64,000 nt of DNA from Chitinophagaceae bacterium (GTDB lineage Bacteria; Bacteroidota; Bacteroidia; Chitinophagales; Chitinophagaceae). Positions 26,861-34,085 of this stretch are shown here, one piece after another. Made by a program: the position numbers and the translations under genes. Position 1 is the stretch's first letter. Each line of letters starts with the position of its first letter. The notes beneath the pieces are model-generated. The model saw only the letters and a list, made by a program, of their open reading frames with translations. It had not been told where the DNA came from and made no database searches. The stretch lies in the NCBI GenBank assembly GCA_019745155.1, contig JAIETM010000022.1:1-64000 (forward strand). Direction: 5' to 3'.

Positions 26861-27634
26861 TTAAACCTTCTTAATCAACATCGTTCTGTTGAAAATCTCA
26901 GATAGTTTCTGCTTGGTATGCATGGGAAAATCTCCCTTCATCATCCAGTCGTAATACTGCGGTTCTTCTTTGAGTACCTGAGCTACAGGCTTACCCTTAT
27001 GCTTACCAAAGTTGAAAACTTCCACGCCGTTCTCACGAATAAAGCGGCGCGCAAAATCAACCAGGTCTTCTTCACCCGTAGCTTTTACAATACTCTCTAT
27101 TGTATTACCGAGTTGAGGATAGCGTTCAATTTGTGCTTCTAAAACTTCCCAAGTTGCAGTGGCATCTACTTCAGCACTATGTGCGCCTTCCAGTGTCTTC
27201 TGACAATAAAACTTATAGGCAGCACTTAAAGTGCGTTGCTCCATCATATGGAAAATACGCTGTACATCCACGAGACGCTTACCATCGATGCTGATTTCCA
27301 TACCAATACGCAGAAATTCTTCTACCAACATGGGTACATCAAATCGGTTGCTATTGTAACCAGCTAGGTCGCAATTATCGATAAACTGCTTGATCTCATT
27401 GGCAGCCTGCTTGAAAGTAGGTGCATCTTTCACCATCTCATCTGTAATACCGTGCACATCGCTTGATGCTTTGGGGATGGGCATTTGTGGATTTAGGAGC
27501 TTACGCTTTACCTGACGGGTGCCGTCTGGTGAAATTTTGATGATAGCAATCTCTATAATGCGGTCAGAACCAATATTAATGCCGGTGGTTTCCAGATCAA
27601 TAACGGCAATTGGACGGGTTAGCTGGAGCTTCAT
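26861..27634 (-). CDS. DnaQ-like 3'-5' exonuclease with C-terminal DUF3820-like domain
   Basis: A 257-residue DEDDh exonuclease. ExoI is IDLETTGINIGSD, ExoII NSNRFDVPML and ExoIII HSAEVDATATW with the catalytic His and Asp. After residue about 205, FNFGKHKGKPVAQVL and YYDWMMKGDFP form a DUF3820-like C-terminal module, often attached to such exonucleases. It may act in proofreading, repair or RNA trimming; a role as the polymerase III epsilon subunit is possible but not shown. A TACCTTTG -7 element lies 52 bases upstream. Confidence 0.92.
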   Translation of the reverse strand: MKLQLTRPIAVIDLETTGINIGSDRIIEIAIIKISPDGTRQVKRKLLNPQMPIPKASSDVHGITDEMVKDAPTFKQAANEIKQFIDNCDLAGYNSNRFDVPMLVEEFLRIGMEISIDGKRLVDVQRIFHMMEQRTLSAAYKFYCQKTLEGAHSAEVDATATWEVLEAQIERYPQLGNTIESIVKATGEEDLVDFARRFIRENGVEVFNFGKHKGKPVAQVLKEEPQYYDWMMKGDFPMHTKQKLSEIFNRTMLIKKV

Positions 27635-27685
27635 TCTAACTTAGGGTAAGGTGTTGAGCCTGATGAATATTTGGGTTATTACGGT

Positions 27686-27693
27686 CAAAGGTA
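27686..27693 (-). promoter_or_regulatory. Putative -7 element of the exonuclease gene
   Basis: Minus-strand TACCTTTG, exact TAnnTTTG, about 50 bases before the ATG; no good -33 partner seen. The rest of 27635-27838 shows no gene. Confidence 0.35.
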
Positions 27694-27838
27694 ATCAATT
27701 GAGGGGCTTAAAATCTGTTCAAAGCACACTTTTCAGGCATATTCCTACGTTAATGCAGGGCAAAGCCTGTAATTTCACCATTCCGGAAACATTAACAGTT
27801 CTGGAAAACTGCAGGAGCAGCGATGATTATAGCCACTG

Positions 27839-27846
27839 TATCTTTG
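27839..27846 (+). promoter_or_regulatory. Putative -7 element of the small lipoprotein-ytxJ operon
   Basis: TATCTTTG, exact TAnnTTTG, 23 bases before the ATG at 27869. Confidence 0.5.
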
Positions 27847-27868
27847 CAACCAAACCTAAATCACGGTC

Positions 27869-27988
27869 ATGAAAAAGTTGATTCTTTCCTTATTCTTCAT
27901 TAGCATGGTAGCGATTGCTTTCACGAGCTGCGCCTCTTCTAAGAATGGCGGCTGTCCTACCACCAACAGAAACTATTTCAAACCTTAA
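27869..27988 (+). CDS. Very small lipoprotein (39 aa)
   Basis: A 39-residue open frame, ATG at 27869 and TAA at 27986-27988. MKKLILSLFFISMV begins a lipoprotein signal peptide with lipobox AFTSC (Cys21), leaving a mature peptide of only 19 residues: it has a second Cys in GGCP and ends NRNYFKP. An exact -7 element sits 23 bases upstream and ytxJ begins 23 bases after the stop, so it is the first gene of a two-gene operon. Function unknown. The clear signal peptide, the promoter and the operon placement are why I accept such a short frame. Confidence 0.75.
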   Translation: MKKLILSLFFISMVAIAFTSCASSKNGGCPTTNRNYFKP

Positions 27989-28011
27989 GCCAAGCGTTTT
28001 GTTGTTAAGGC

Positions 28012-28347
28012 ATGAAATGGCATCATCTGACTAAAGCTGAAGACCTGACCAGTCTGGTTGAAAGGTCTCACCAAACCCCCCAAGTAATTTTCAAGCACAG
28101 TACTCGCTGTAGTATCAGCAGTATGGCAAAGAATCGTCTGGAATCTGCTGATGCAACAGATGGTATAGATTTTCATTACCTCGACCTGATTACTTATCGC
28201 GAGCTTTCTAATAAGATTGCTGCAGATTTTCATGTACATCATGAATCACCACAGGTCTTACTCATTCAGGATGGCGAATGCATCTATGATGAAAGCCATA
28301 TGGGTATTTCCATGGCTGAGCTAACAGAGCAAGCAATAAAAAAGTAG
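28012..28347 (+). CDS. ytxJ: Bacillithiol-system thioredoxin-fold protein YtxJ
   Basis: A 111-residue thioredoxin-fold protein. The N-terminal VIFKHSTRCSISSMAKNRLE carries the YtxJ active site, a single Cys followed by Ser-Ile-Ser (monothiol bacilliredoxin-like), and VHHESPQVLLIQDGECIYDES is the cis-Pro side of the fold. The family is linked to bacillithiol, the low-molecular-weight thiol of Firmicutes and many Bacteroidota, and probably removes bacillithiol from mixed disulfides in the cytoplasm. It is co-transcribed with the tiny lipoprotein. Confidence 0.9.
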   Translation: MKWHHLTKAEDLTSLVERSHQTPQVIFKHSTRCSISSMAKNRLESADATDGIDFHYLDLITYRELSNKIAADFHVHHESPQVLLIQDGECIYDESHMGISMAELTEQAIKK

Positions 28348-28380
28348 GCGGCATCCGTGGATACCGCCCTTGGTCTTTTT
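28347..28380. terminator. Terminator at the ytxJ stop
   Basis: GGCGGCATCC / GGATACCGCC (28347-28356 and 28359-28368; one mismatch, 2-base gap) begins at the last base of the ytxJ stop; TCTTTTT follows at 28374. It also serves the convergent coiled-coil gene. Confidence 0.7.
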
Positions 28381-28834
28381 AAAGGATACGAACCAGCCAG
28401 TTACGATACTCTTCTTTGAGATCTTGATAAATTTTTCTAGTGATGAGGACTTTCTCACGGGTAACATCATGGTCTACCAATCGTTTGGTATCCGCTTCTG
28501 GTCCCGTTAGATTACTTAAGCGAGCAGACAGCGACTCTTCGTTCACCCTGATCTCATGCTTGAGTTCGTCGATAACTTCTCTCTGACGGATAAACTGATT
28601 CTGGAAATGTTCTACTCCTGCTTTGGATTCCAGTGTGTTTAACCAAGCATTTACTTGTGCCAGGTATTTCTCCATAACAGCAATTTCTTCTTTCCAGAAA
28701 AGCAATTCCTTGATCCACAGTTCGTGTTCAAGATGAAGCTCTAATACGGGCTTCTGTTGTTCTATCGTAACCATATCAGATTGTTTTCTATAAAGTTCAT
28801 CTTCCACACTGCTCATAACAATGATATTTGTCAT
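28379..28834 (-). CDS. Uncharacterised coiled-coil protein
   Basis: A 151-residue soluble, charged, almost wholly helical protein with heptad patterns over about residues 25-145 (LEHELWIKELLFWKEEIAVM; later REVIDELKHEIRVNEE). No signal peptide or known domain. A second ATG at 28816 (MSSVEDELY) is an alternative start. A -33 TTG, 20-base spacer and -7 TATCTTTT (28839-28846) place the predicted transcription start close to the first ATG, so either a leaderless mRNA or the second ATG is likely. Function unknown. Confidence 0.75.
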   Translation of the reverse strand: MTNIIVMSSVEDELYRKQSDMVTIEQQKPVLELHLEHELWIKELLFWKEEIAVMEKYLAQVNAWLNTLESKAGVEHFQNQFIRQREVIDELKHEIRVNEESLSARLSNLTGPEADTKRLVDHDVTREKVLITRKIYQDLKEEYRNWLVRIL

Positions 28835-28881
28835 TCAAAAAAGATATTTTCCAATTACCTATCTTACAATAAACCTTTACG

Positions 28882-29520
28882 ATGATCATCACGGTATTTG
28901 GTGCTTCCGGCCAGGTTGGTAAACAGGTGGTAGCGCAAGCATTGGCAGCAGGACATACAGTTCGTGCATTTGGTAGAAATGTGACCGATCTCATTGATGC
29001 TGACTTACACAATGAAGCACTCATCGCGATTAAAGGTTATGTATTGGACGCCGCAGATGTAGCAGATGCAGTGATTGGGGCAGATGCAGTGATATCAGTA
29101 CTTGGCGGCAGTTTTGATGGACTGGATCAAACACGCAGCAAGGGCATGCAGATGATCGTACAACAAATGACACAAGCCAATGTCCAACGCATTGCAGCAC
29201 TAGGCGGATTAGGCATTCTACCCGATGAATCAGGTCATTATTTGTTGGATGGCGCAGACTATCCAAAAGCGTATTTGCCAGTTGGTAGAGAACATCAAGC
29301 AGCATATGAAACACTAAAGGCGAGTAAGCTTTCTTGGACCTTTGTTTGCTCACCCAATATTTTGGATAGGCCATTCAGCGGACAATATATCACCAAAGCA
29401 GAAGCAGCACCAATACCCAATCATTATGAAATCAATGCAGGTGATTTAGCCAACTGTCTGTTAACATCTATTGTTGCTAACACATATACTTGTCAACGTG
29501 TAGGCATTTCGCGTTTGTAA
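28882..29520 (+). CDS. NmrA/SDR-like NAD(P)-binding protein
   Basis: A 212-residue atypical short-chain dehydrogenase/NmrA-type Rossmann protein. The nucleotide loop TVFGASGQVGKQVV is at the N-terminus, ADAVISVLGG marks the fourth strand, and ALGGLGILPDESG follows strand five; SWTFVCSPNILD is the usual substrate-side segment. It lacks a clear Tyr-x3-Lys pair, so it may be a flavin/NAD(P)H-dependent reductase or a sensor. Divergent from the coiled-coil gene. Confidence 0.85.
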   Translation: MIITVFGASGQVGKQVVAQALAAGHTVRAFGRNVTDLIDADLHNEALIAIKGYVLDAADVADAVIGADAVISVLGGSFDGLDQTRSKGMQMIVQQMTQANVQRIAALGGLGILPDESGHYLLDGADYPKAYLPVGREHQAAYETLKASKLSWTFVCSPNILDRPFSGQYITKAEAAPIPNHYEINAGDLANCLLTSIVANTYTCQRVGISRL

Positions 29521-29542
29521 ATAATCCACCATAGACGGTTTG

Positions 29543-29585
29543 TGACAAATGTCATTGTTGACCTTTCAAAGGCTATTCAACTTTG
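29543..29585 (+). promoter_or_regulatory. Crp/Fnr-like palindrome upstream of a TTG-N17-CAACTTTG promoter
   Basis: TGACAAATGTCA (29543-29554) is a palindrome with 5-bp arms. A promoter follows: TTG at 29558-29560 and CAACTTTG at 29578-29585 (one mismatch to TAnnTTTG). If transcription starts about 4-5 bases after the -7 element, the palindrome centre falls near -41, the classic class II activator position for Crp/Fnr proteins. The regulator is inferred. Confidence 0.45.
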
Positions 29586-29608
29586 CTAAGTCTTTTAAAA
29601 CAACCGTC

Positions 29609-31027
29609 ATGAAAATAGAACAAATCTACACAGGCTGCCTCGCCCACGGCGCCTACTACATCGAGAGCGAAGGAGAAGTCGCCATCATTGACCCACTTCG
29701 CGAAACCAAACCTTATATCCAGAAAGCAGCACGCAACGATGCCAAGATCAAGTACGTATTGGAAACGCATTTCCATGCCGACTTCGTTTCTGGTCATATT
29801 GATTTAGCAAAAGAAAGTGGCGCCACTATCGTCTATGGTCCTACAGCTAAGCCTGGATTTACTGCGCATGTAGCTGCTGATGGAGAAATCTTGCCTTTAG
29901 GTAAAGTGCAGATCAAAGTATTGCACACACCCGGTCATACCATGGAGAGCTCTTGCTTCTTGCTGATTGATGAAAATGGTAACGAGACAGCCATCTTCAC
30001 TGGTGATACTTTGTTTATTGGGGATGTGGGCAGACCGGATCTGGCACAAAAAGTGATTGCCGAGTTAACGCAGGATAAATTAGCCAGACATTTATATCAA
30101 TCACTCAACACAAAAATTCTTCCTTTAGCAGATGATATCATTGTGTACCCAGGTCATGGTGCAGGATCAGCCTGTGGTAAGAATATGAGTAAGGAAACAA
30201 CGGACACACTAGGCAACCAGAAAAAAACAAACTATGCCTTACAACCCATGACAGAAGATGCTTTTGTAACAGCTATTCTGGATGGTTTAACGCCTCCTCC
30301 ACAATACTTCCCGATGAATGTATTGATGAATATTCAGGGTTATGATTCCTTCTCTTTTGTATTGCAACGCGGTACTCAGGAACTAAGTGTAGCAGCATTT
30401 GAAGCCGCCGCAGAAGAAACAGAAGCATTGGTCATTGATACAAGAGATCCGCAGACATTCGCTAAAGGATATATCCCTAACTCAATCAATATTGGTATTG
30501 ATGGCACATTTGCGCCATGGGTAGGAACATTGGTCACAGATTTGCAGCAACCCATTTTGCTTGTAGCAGATGATGATAAGGTTGAAGAAGTGGTTACCCG
30601 ATTGGCCCGTGTGGGTTATGACAATGCTATTGGCTTTTTACAAGGCGGCTTTGAGAGCTGGAAAAAAGCAGGTAAGGAAATAGATACCATTCCTACCCTT
30701 TCAGCTGACGCATTAGCAGTGATTAAAGAAAGTGATCCTGAAACATTCATCCTTGATGCCAGAAGAAAAAGCGAGTACGATGCAGAACATATATTGGATG
30801 CAGTGAATATTCCTTTGGATTATCTCAACGACAATATGCAATCTGTACCTAAAGACAAGCCCGTATACGTACATTGTGCAGGCGGATATAGAAGCATGAT
30901 TTACTGTTCTATTCTGAAAGCCAGAGGCTTCACCAACCTAATTGATGTACAAGGTGGCTTTAAAGCCATTAAGGAAACAGGCAAATTCCGCATTACGGAT
31001 TATGTTTGCCCTACGACGATGTTGTAG
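29609..31027 (+). CDS. CstB-like persulfide dioxygenase-rhodanese fusion
   Basis: A 472-residue cytoplasmic protein with three parts: a metallo-beta-lactamase domain (about residues 1-240) of the persulfide dioxygenase type with HFHADFVSGH (His54, His56, Asp58, His63) and TPGHTMESS; a rhodanese domain (about 260-360) whose active-site Cys is missing (LLVADDDK); and a second rhodanese (about 370-472) with catalytic Cys423 in VHCAGGYRS. The order matches CstB of staphylococci, which oxidises low-molecular-weight persulfides to thiosulfate. The ATG at 29609 is used because the upstream extension has no family similarity and the promoter lies inside it. Followed by a small membrane protein gene. 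Confidence 0.93.
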   Translation: MKIEQIYTGCLAHGAYYIESEGEVAIIDPLRETKPYIQKAARNDAKIKYVLETHFHADFVSGHIDLAKESGATIVYGPTAKPGFTAHVAADGEILPLGKVQIKVLHTPGHTMESSCFLLIDENGNETAIFTGDTLFIGDVGRPDLAQKVIAELTQDKLARHLYQSLNTKILPLADDIIVYPGHGAGSACGKNMSKETTDTLGNQKKTNYALQPMTEDAFVTAILDGLTPPPQYFPMNVLMNIQGYDSFSFVLQRGTQELSVAAFEAAAEETEALVIDTRDPQTFAKGYIPNSINIGIDGTFAPWVGTLVTDLQQPILLVADDDKVEEVVTRLARVGYDNAIGFLQGGFESWKKAGKEIDTIPTLSADALAVIKESDPETFILDARRKSEYDAEHILDAVNIPLDYLNDNMQSVPKDKPVYVHCAGGYRSMIYCSILKARGFTNLIDVQGGFKAIKETGKFRITDYVCPTTML

Positions 31028-31028
31028 T

Positions 31029-31072
31029 AAGGCAAAAGTAAAAAGCTAAAAGTGTCAAGATAAAAGTGAAAG
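31029..31072 (+). repeat. A-rich low-complexity spacer
   Basis: The 46 bases between the two genes consist of imperfect repeats of AAAAGT/AAAAGC separated by short C/T interruptions. It holds no gene. Confidence 0.5.
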
Positions 31073-31073
31073 C

Positions 31074-31301
31074 ATGAATCAATTAATACAGCGATATAGA
31101 TGGTATCTACTGGGCGCAATTCTAGGTGGCATTAGCGGATATATTTACTATGCACAAATAGGTTGCGTGAATGGAACCTGTGCCATCACTTCCAATCCAT
31201 GGAGAAGTACTGTGTATTTTGCTGTGCTTGGCCTATTACTCACCAATATTATCCTTGACTATACAAAGAAGAGCATATCTAAAGACGATGCGACTATTTG
31301 A
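31074..31301 (+). CDS. Small membrane protein (DUF6132-like)
   Basis: A 75-residue protein with two membrane helices (about residues 10-28 and 46-65) connected by QIGCVNGTCAITSNPWRST, which has two cysteines six residues apart. The pattern fits the DUF6132/YgaP-like small proteins commonly encoded next to rhodaneses in Bacteroidota. The Cys pair and position after the CstB-like gene suggest a part in sulfane-sulfur handling at the membrane (inference). Confidence 0.75.
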   Translation: MNQLIQRYRWYLLGAILGGISGYIYYAQIGCVNGTCAITSNPWRSTVYFAVLGLLLTNIILDYTKKSISKDDATI

Positions 31302-31320
31302 TGATGCTTGCATGAAAAGA

Positions 31321-31352
31321 AAAATCCTCCGCAAAAACGGAGGATTTTTTTG
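31321..31352. terminator. Bidirectional terminator
   Basis: AAAATCCTCCG / CGGAGGATTTT, perfect 11-bp stem (31321-31331, 31338-31348), 6-base loop and T-run, between the DUF6132-like gene and the convergent thiolase gene. Confidence 0.9.
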
Positions 31353-31372
31353 TAATACTAGCTTACTTAACC

Positions 31373-32551
31373 TTAAAGTAATTCAATCACCATTGCACTA
31401 GCACCGCCGCCACCATTACAGATACCAGCTGCACCATAACGACCTTTGTTTTGCTTCAATACATTGATTAATGTTACGATGATACGTGCACCACTCGCAC
31501 CCAATGGGTGACCCAAACTTACCGCGCCACCATGCACATTCACTTTTGCAGGATCCAGTTGCATTCTGCGTGAATTCTCAATACCTACTACACTAAATGC
31601 TTCATTCAGTTCCCAGAAATCAATATCCTGCATGCTTAAGCCCGCTTTAGCAACAGCTTTAGGCACAGCTAATGCTGGCGTTGTGGTGAACCATTCAGGC
31701 GCTTGTTCTGCATCGGCATAAGCCAATACCTTAGCAATAGGTTGTAAACCCAACTCTTTTGCTTTATCAGCACTCATTAAGACCAATGCTGCTGCACCAT
31801 CGTTCATGGTTGATGCATTTGCTGCAGTAACAGTACCTTCTTTCTGGAAAGCCGGACTCAATGTTGGAATCTTATCAAACTTTACATTGAAGGGTTCTTC
31901 ATCTTTTGCAAACACTACGGGATCACCCTTACGCTGTGGAATTTCAACAGGCACAATCTCATCTGCAAATGCACCACGCTCCCATGCAGCCTGACTGCGT
32001 TTGTAGCTTTCAATCGCAAAAGCATCCTGCTCTTCACGTGTGATACCACATTCTCTCGCACACAATTCAGCAGCATTACCCATGGCTTTGCCGTCATACA
32101 CATCGGTTAAACCATCTTTCGCCAAACCATCCAGAAAACCCACATTGCCATATTTATTGCCCCAGCGCATGTGCTCTGCATAGAAAGGCACATTACTCAT
32201 ACTTTCCATACCGCCGGCCACTACAATATCTGCATCACCCAGTTTAATACTTTGCGCAGCCTGTGCGATGGCTTTCATACCACTGGCACAAACCTTATTT
32301 ACAGTTGTACAATTCACTTCATTGGGTAAACCGGCAAACTTAGCTGCCTGACGTGCAGGTGCCTGGCCCAAATTGGCCTGGATCACACAGCCCATCAACA
32401 CATCATTCACTTTGTCTGGCGACAAACCTGCTTTATTCAACGCACCCTTGATGGCTACTGCGCCTAATTGCGTGGCAGTGAGCGACTTAAGGCTACCACC
32501 AAAACTACCCATTGGGGTACGTACAGCGGAAACAATCACAACTTCTTTCAT
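31373..32551 (-). CDS. Acetyl-CoA acyltransferase (thiolase)
   Basis: A 392-residue thiolase. The nucleophile is Cys88 in [11 protein letters not shown], the His is in [16 protein letters not shown], and the second Cys lies in [15 protein letters not shown] near the end. It either condenses two acetyl-CoA molecules or cleaves 3-ketoacyl-CoA; the sequence alone does not separate biosynthetic from beta-oxidation use. The ATG at 32551 gives the conserved N-terminus [20 protein letters not shown]; the open frame extends 21 codons further upstream without similarity. Monocistronic. Confidence 0.96.
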   Translation of the reverse strand: MKEVVIVSAVRTPMGSFGGSLKSLTATQLGAVAIKGALNKAGLSPDKVNDVLMGCVIQANLGQAPARQAAKFAGLPNEVNCTTVNKVCASGMKAIAQAAQSIKLGDADIVVAGGMESMSNVPFYAEHMRWGNKYGNVGFLDGLAKDGLTDVYDGKAMGNAAELCARECGITREEQDAFAIESYKRSQAAWERGAFADEIVPVEIPQRKGDPVVFAKDEEPFNVKFDKIPTLSPAFQKEGTVTAANASTMNDGAAALVLMSADKAKELGLQPIAKVLAYADAEQAPEWFTTTPALAVPKAVAKAGLSMQDIDFWELNEAFSVVGIENSRRMQLDPAKVNVHGGAVSLGHPLGASGARIIVTLINVLKQNKGRYGAAGICNGGGGASAMVIELL

Positions 32552-32570
32552 ATGACTTACTTTTCTGGCG

Positions 32571-32578
32571 CGAAGATA
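32571..32578 (-). promoter_or_regulatory. Putative -7 element of the thiolase gene
   Basis: Minus-strand TATCTTCG, one mismatch to TAnnTTTG, 20 bases before the ATG. Confidence 0.4.
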
Positions 32579-32679
32579 ACAGATGTTAGTTTTTGTAAGC
32601 GGAAATATTGTCAAAGCAGCTATTTCATGGGTAAACGTATTTCATCACATTGTTTTGAACGGGCTGATTGATTTTCGTA

Positions 32680-32697
32680 AGTTGTTTTCAAACAACT
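32680..32697 (+). promoter_or_regulatory. 18-bp palindrome at the doxX start, candidate operator
   Basis: AGTTGTTTTCAAACAACT is a perfect inverted repeat with 8-bp arms, ending 3 bases before the doxX ATG. A weak -7 element GATTTTCG (32670-32677) puts the transcription start inside the palindrome, fitting repression. Confidence 0.45.
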
Positions 32698-32700
32698 GCT

Positions 32701-33075
32701 ATGAAAAAGATCAAAAACATTTACTGGAGCAGCACGATCCTTTTTGCAGGCTTTATGGCCTTTACAGCCGTACCAGATATTTTACTGGTTCCTGAAGCCA
32801 AGACTTTTATTATGCAACTAGGCTACCCAGAATATTTTATTCCTTTTATTGGCGTTGCCAAGCTATTGGGTAGTATTGCGCTAGTGGTTCCTGGTTATAA
32901 AACCATCAAGGAATGGGCTTATGCAGGACTGACCTACGATTTGATTGCTGCTATTTACTCCAATTTAAAAGTGAACGGATTTGATATGGGCATGCTCACC
33001 ATGATCCCCATCTTTGCGGCATTGATTATTTCCTATGTGTATTGCCAAAAGTATTTTGCAGCGAAAGCAAGATAA
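32701..33075 (+). CDS. DoxX-family membrane protein
   Basis: A 124-residue protein with four membrane helices of the DoxX/DoxX-like type: IYWSSTILFAGFMAFTAVPD, GYPEYFIPFIGVAKLLGSIAL, then AYAGLTYDLIAAIYSNL and a last helix near residues 98-117. Family members take part in redox or small-molecule processes at the membrane; function here is unknown. I start at the ATG 32701, which begins the first helix region; the open frame reaches back to 32668. Confidence 0.85.
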   Translation: MKKIKNIYWSSTILFAGFMAFTAVPDILLVPEAKTFIMQLGYPEYFIPFIGVAKLLGSIALVVPGYKTIKEWAYAGLTYDLIAAIYSNLKVNGFDMGMLTMIPIFAALIISYVYCQKYFAAKAR

Positions 33076-33129
33076 ATCTAACAAGCGATCGAGCCATAAA
33101 AGCAATCCGCTTATAAGTAAGTAATTACT

Positions 33130-33621
33130 ATGATGATCAGTACAACCAGATTGGCTTTATTACCCGTAACCACCAATGATGCGCATTTCTTATATCGGCT
33201 CATGAATACAGCAGGATGGTTACAATTTATTGGCGATAGAAAAATTGACTCAGCGGATAAAGCAAGACAATATATCGCGCAGCTATTAGCAAGAACTGAT
33301 TGCACTTATTGGGTGGTAAGATTAAAGACTAACAATACCCCAATAGGTGTAATCAGTTTTCTTAAACGCGATTATCTGGAGTTTTTCGATATCGGTTTTG
33401 CTTTTCTACCTGAATACCATGGCAAGGGCTATGCGCAAGAAGCAAGTGAAGCTGTATTAAAGCAAGTAATGCAAACCCCAGAGCACCATACTGTGCAGGC
33501 CACCACCCTGCCTGAGAATGAAAAATCCATCAAGCTCTTGCAACAACTTGGCTTCCACTTTTTGGAGGAAAGAATTGATGAGGATATTAAATTTCATGTG
33601 TTTGAAACCAGCAAAAAATAA
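33130..33621 (+). CDS. GNAT-family N-acetyltransferase
   Basis: A 163-residue protein of the RimJ/RimL-type GNAT branch: TTRLALLPVTTNDAHFLYRL at the start, IGFAFLPEYHGKGYAQEA with the acetyl-CoA pyrophosphate loop (motif A), and TTLPENEKSIKLLQQLGF in motif B. It should transfer an acetyl group from acetyl-CoA to an amine, with an unknown substrate. ATG at 33130 or 33133. Single gene between doxX and a VOC gene. Confidence 0.88.
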   Translation: MMISTTRLALLPVTTNDAHFLYRLMNTAGWLQFIGDRKIDSADKARQYIAQLLARTDCTYWVVRLKTNNTPIGVISFLKRDYLEFFDIGFAFLPEYHGKGYAQEASEAVLKQVMQTPEHHTVQATTLPENEKSIKLLQQLGFHFLEERIDEDIKFHVFETSKK

Positions 33622-33677
33622 TTTGGCTAAATTACTAATGACAATGCTTCTTAATCAGCATACCTAAAACCCAAACC

Positions 33678-34049
33678 ATGCAACTTGGTGCCTTCTCCAT
33701 TAGCCTGAGCGTAAAAGATATCCATCAATCAAAAGCCTTTTATGAAAAATTAGGCTTTACAGTTTTTGCTGGCCATATTGAACAACGTTGGCTGATCATG
33801 AAAAACGACAAGACGCTTATTGGTCTTTTCCAAGGAATGTTCGAAGGCAATATGCTGACTTTTAATCCCGGCTGGGATGAAAATGCACAAGCACTGCCAG
33901 CATACGATGATGTTCGCAGCATTCAGCAACAATTACAACAGCAGGGCATTGAGCTAGCAGCAACAACAGAACCTGATGGAAAAGGTCCTGCGCATATTGT
34001 TGTTAAAGACCCTGACGGCAATACCATTCTGATTGATCAGCACATCTAA
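33678..34049 (+). CDS. VOC-superfamily (glyoxalase/dioxygenase-like) protein
   Basis: A 123-residue VOC protein with two beta-alpha-beta3 modules: LGAFSISLSVKDIHQSKAFYEKLGF opens the first and HIVVKDPDGNTILIDQ closes the second. One obvious metal-ligand His of the classic glyoxalase set is replaced (SISLSV instead of an H-containing strand), so catalysis is uncertain. Substrate unknown; a binding or resistance role is possible. Confidence 0.8.
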   Translation: MQLGAFSISLSVKDIHQSKAFYEKLGFTVFAGHIEQRWLIMKNDKTLIGLFQGMFEGNMLTFNPGWDENAQALPAYDDVRSIQQQLQQQGIELAATTEPDGKGPAHIVVKDPDGNTILIDQHI

Positions 34050-34085
34050 CTACATACAGGCATGAAACATTGATTGAAGGCCCGC

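Noticed and set aside
32552-32614. N-terminal extension of the thiolase frame
   Set aside because: The 21 extra codons have no thiolase similarity and contain the predicted -7 element, so the ATG at 32551 is used.
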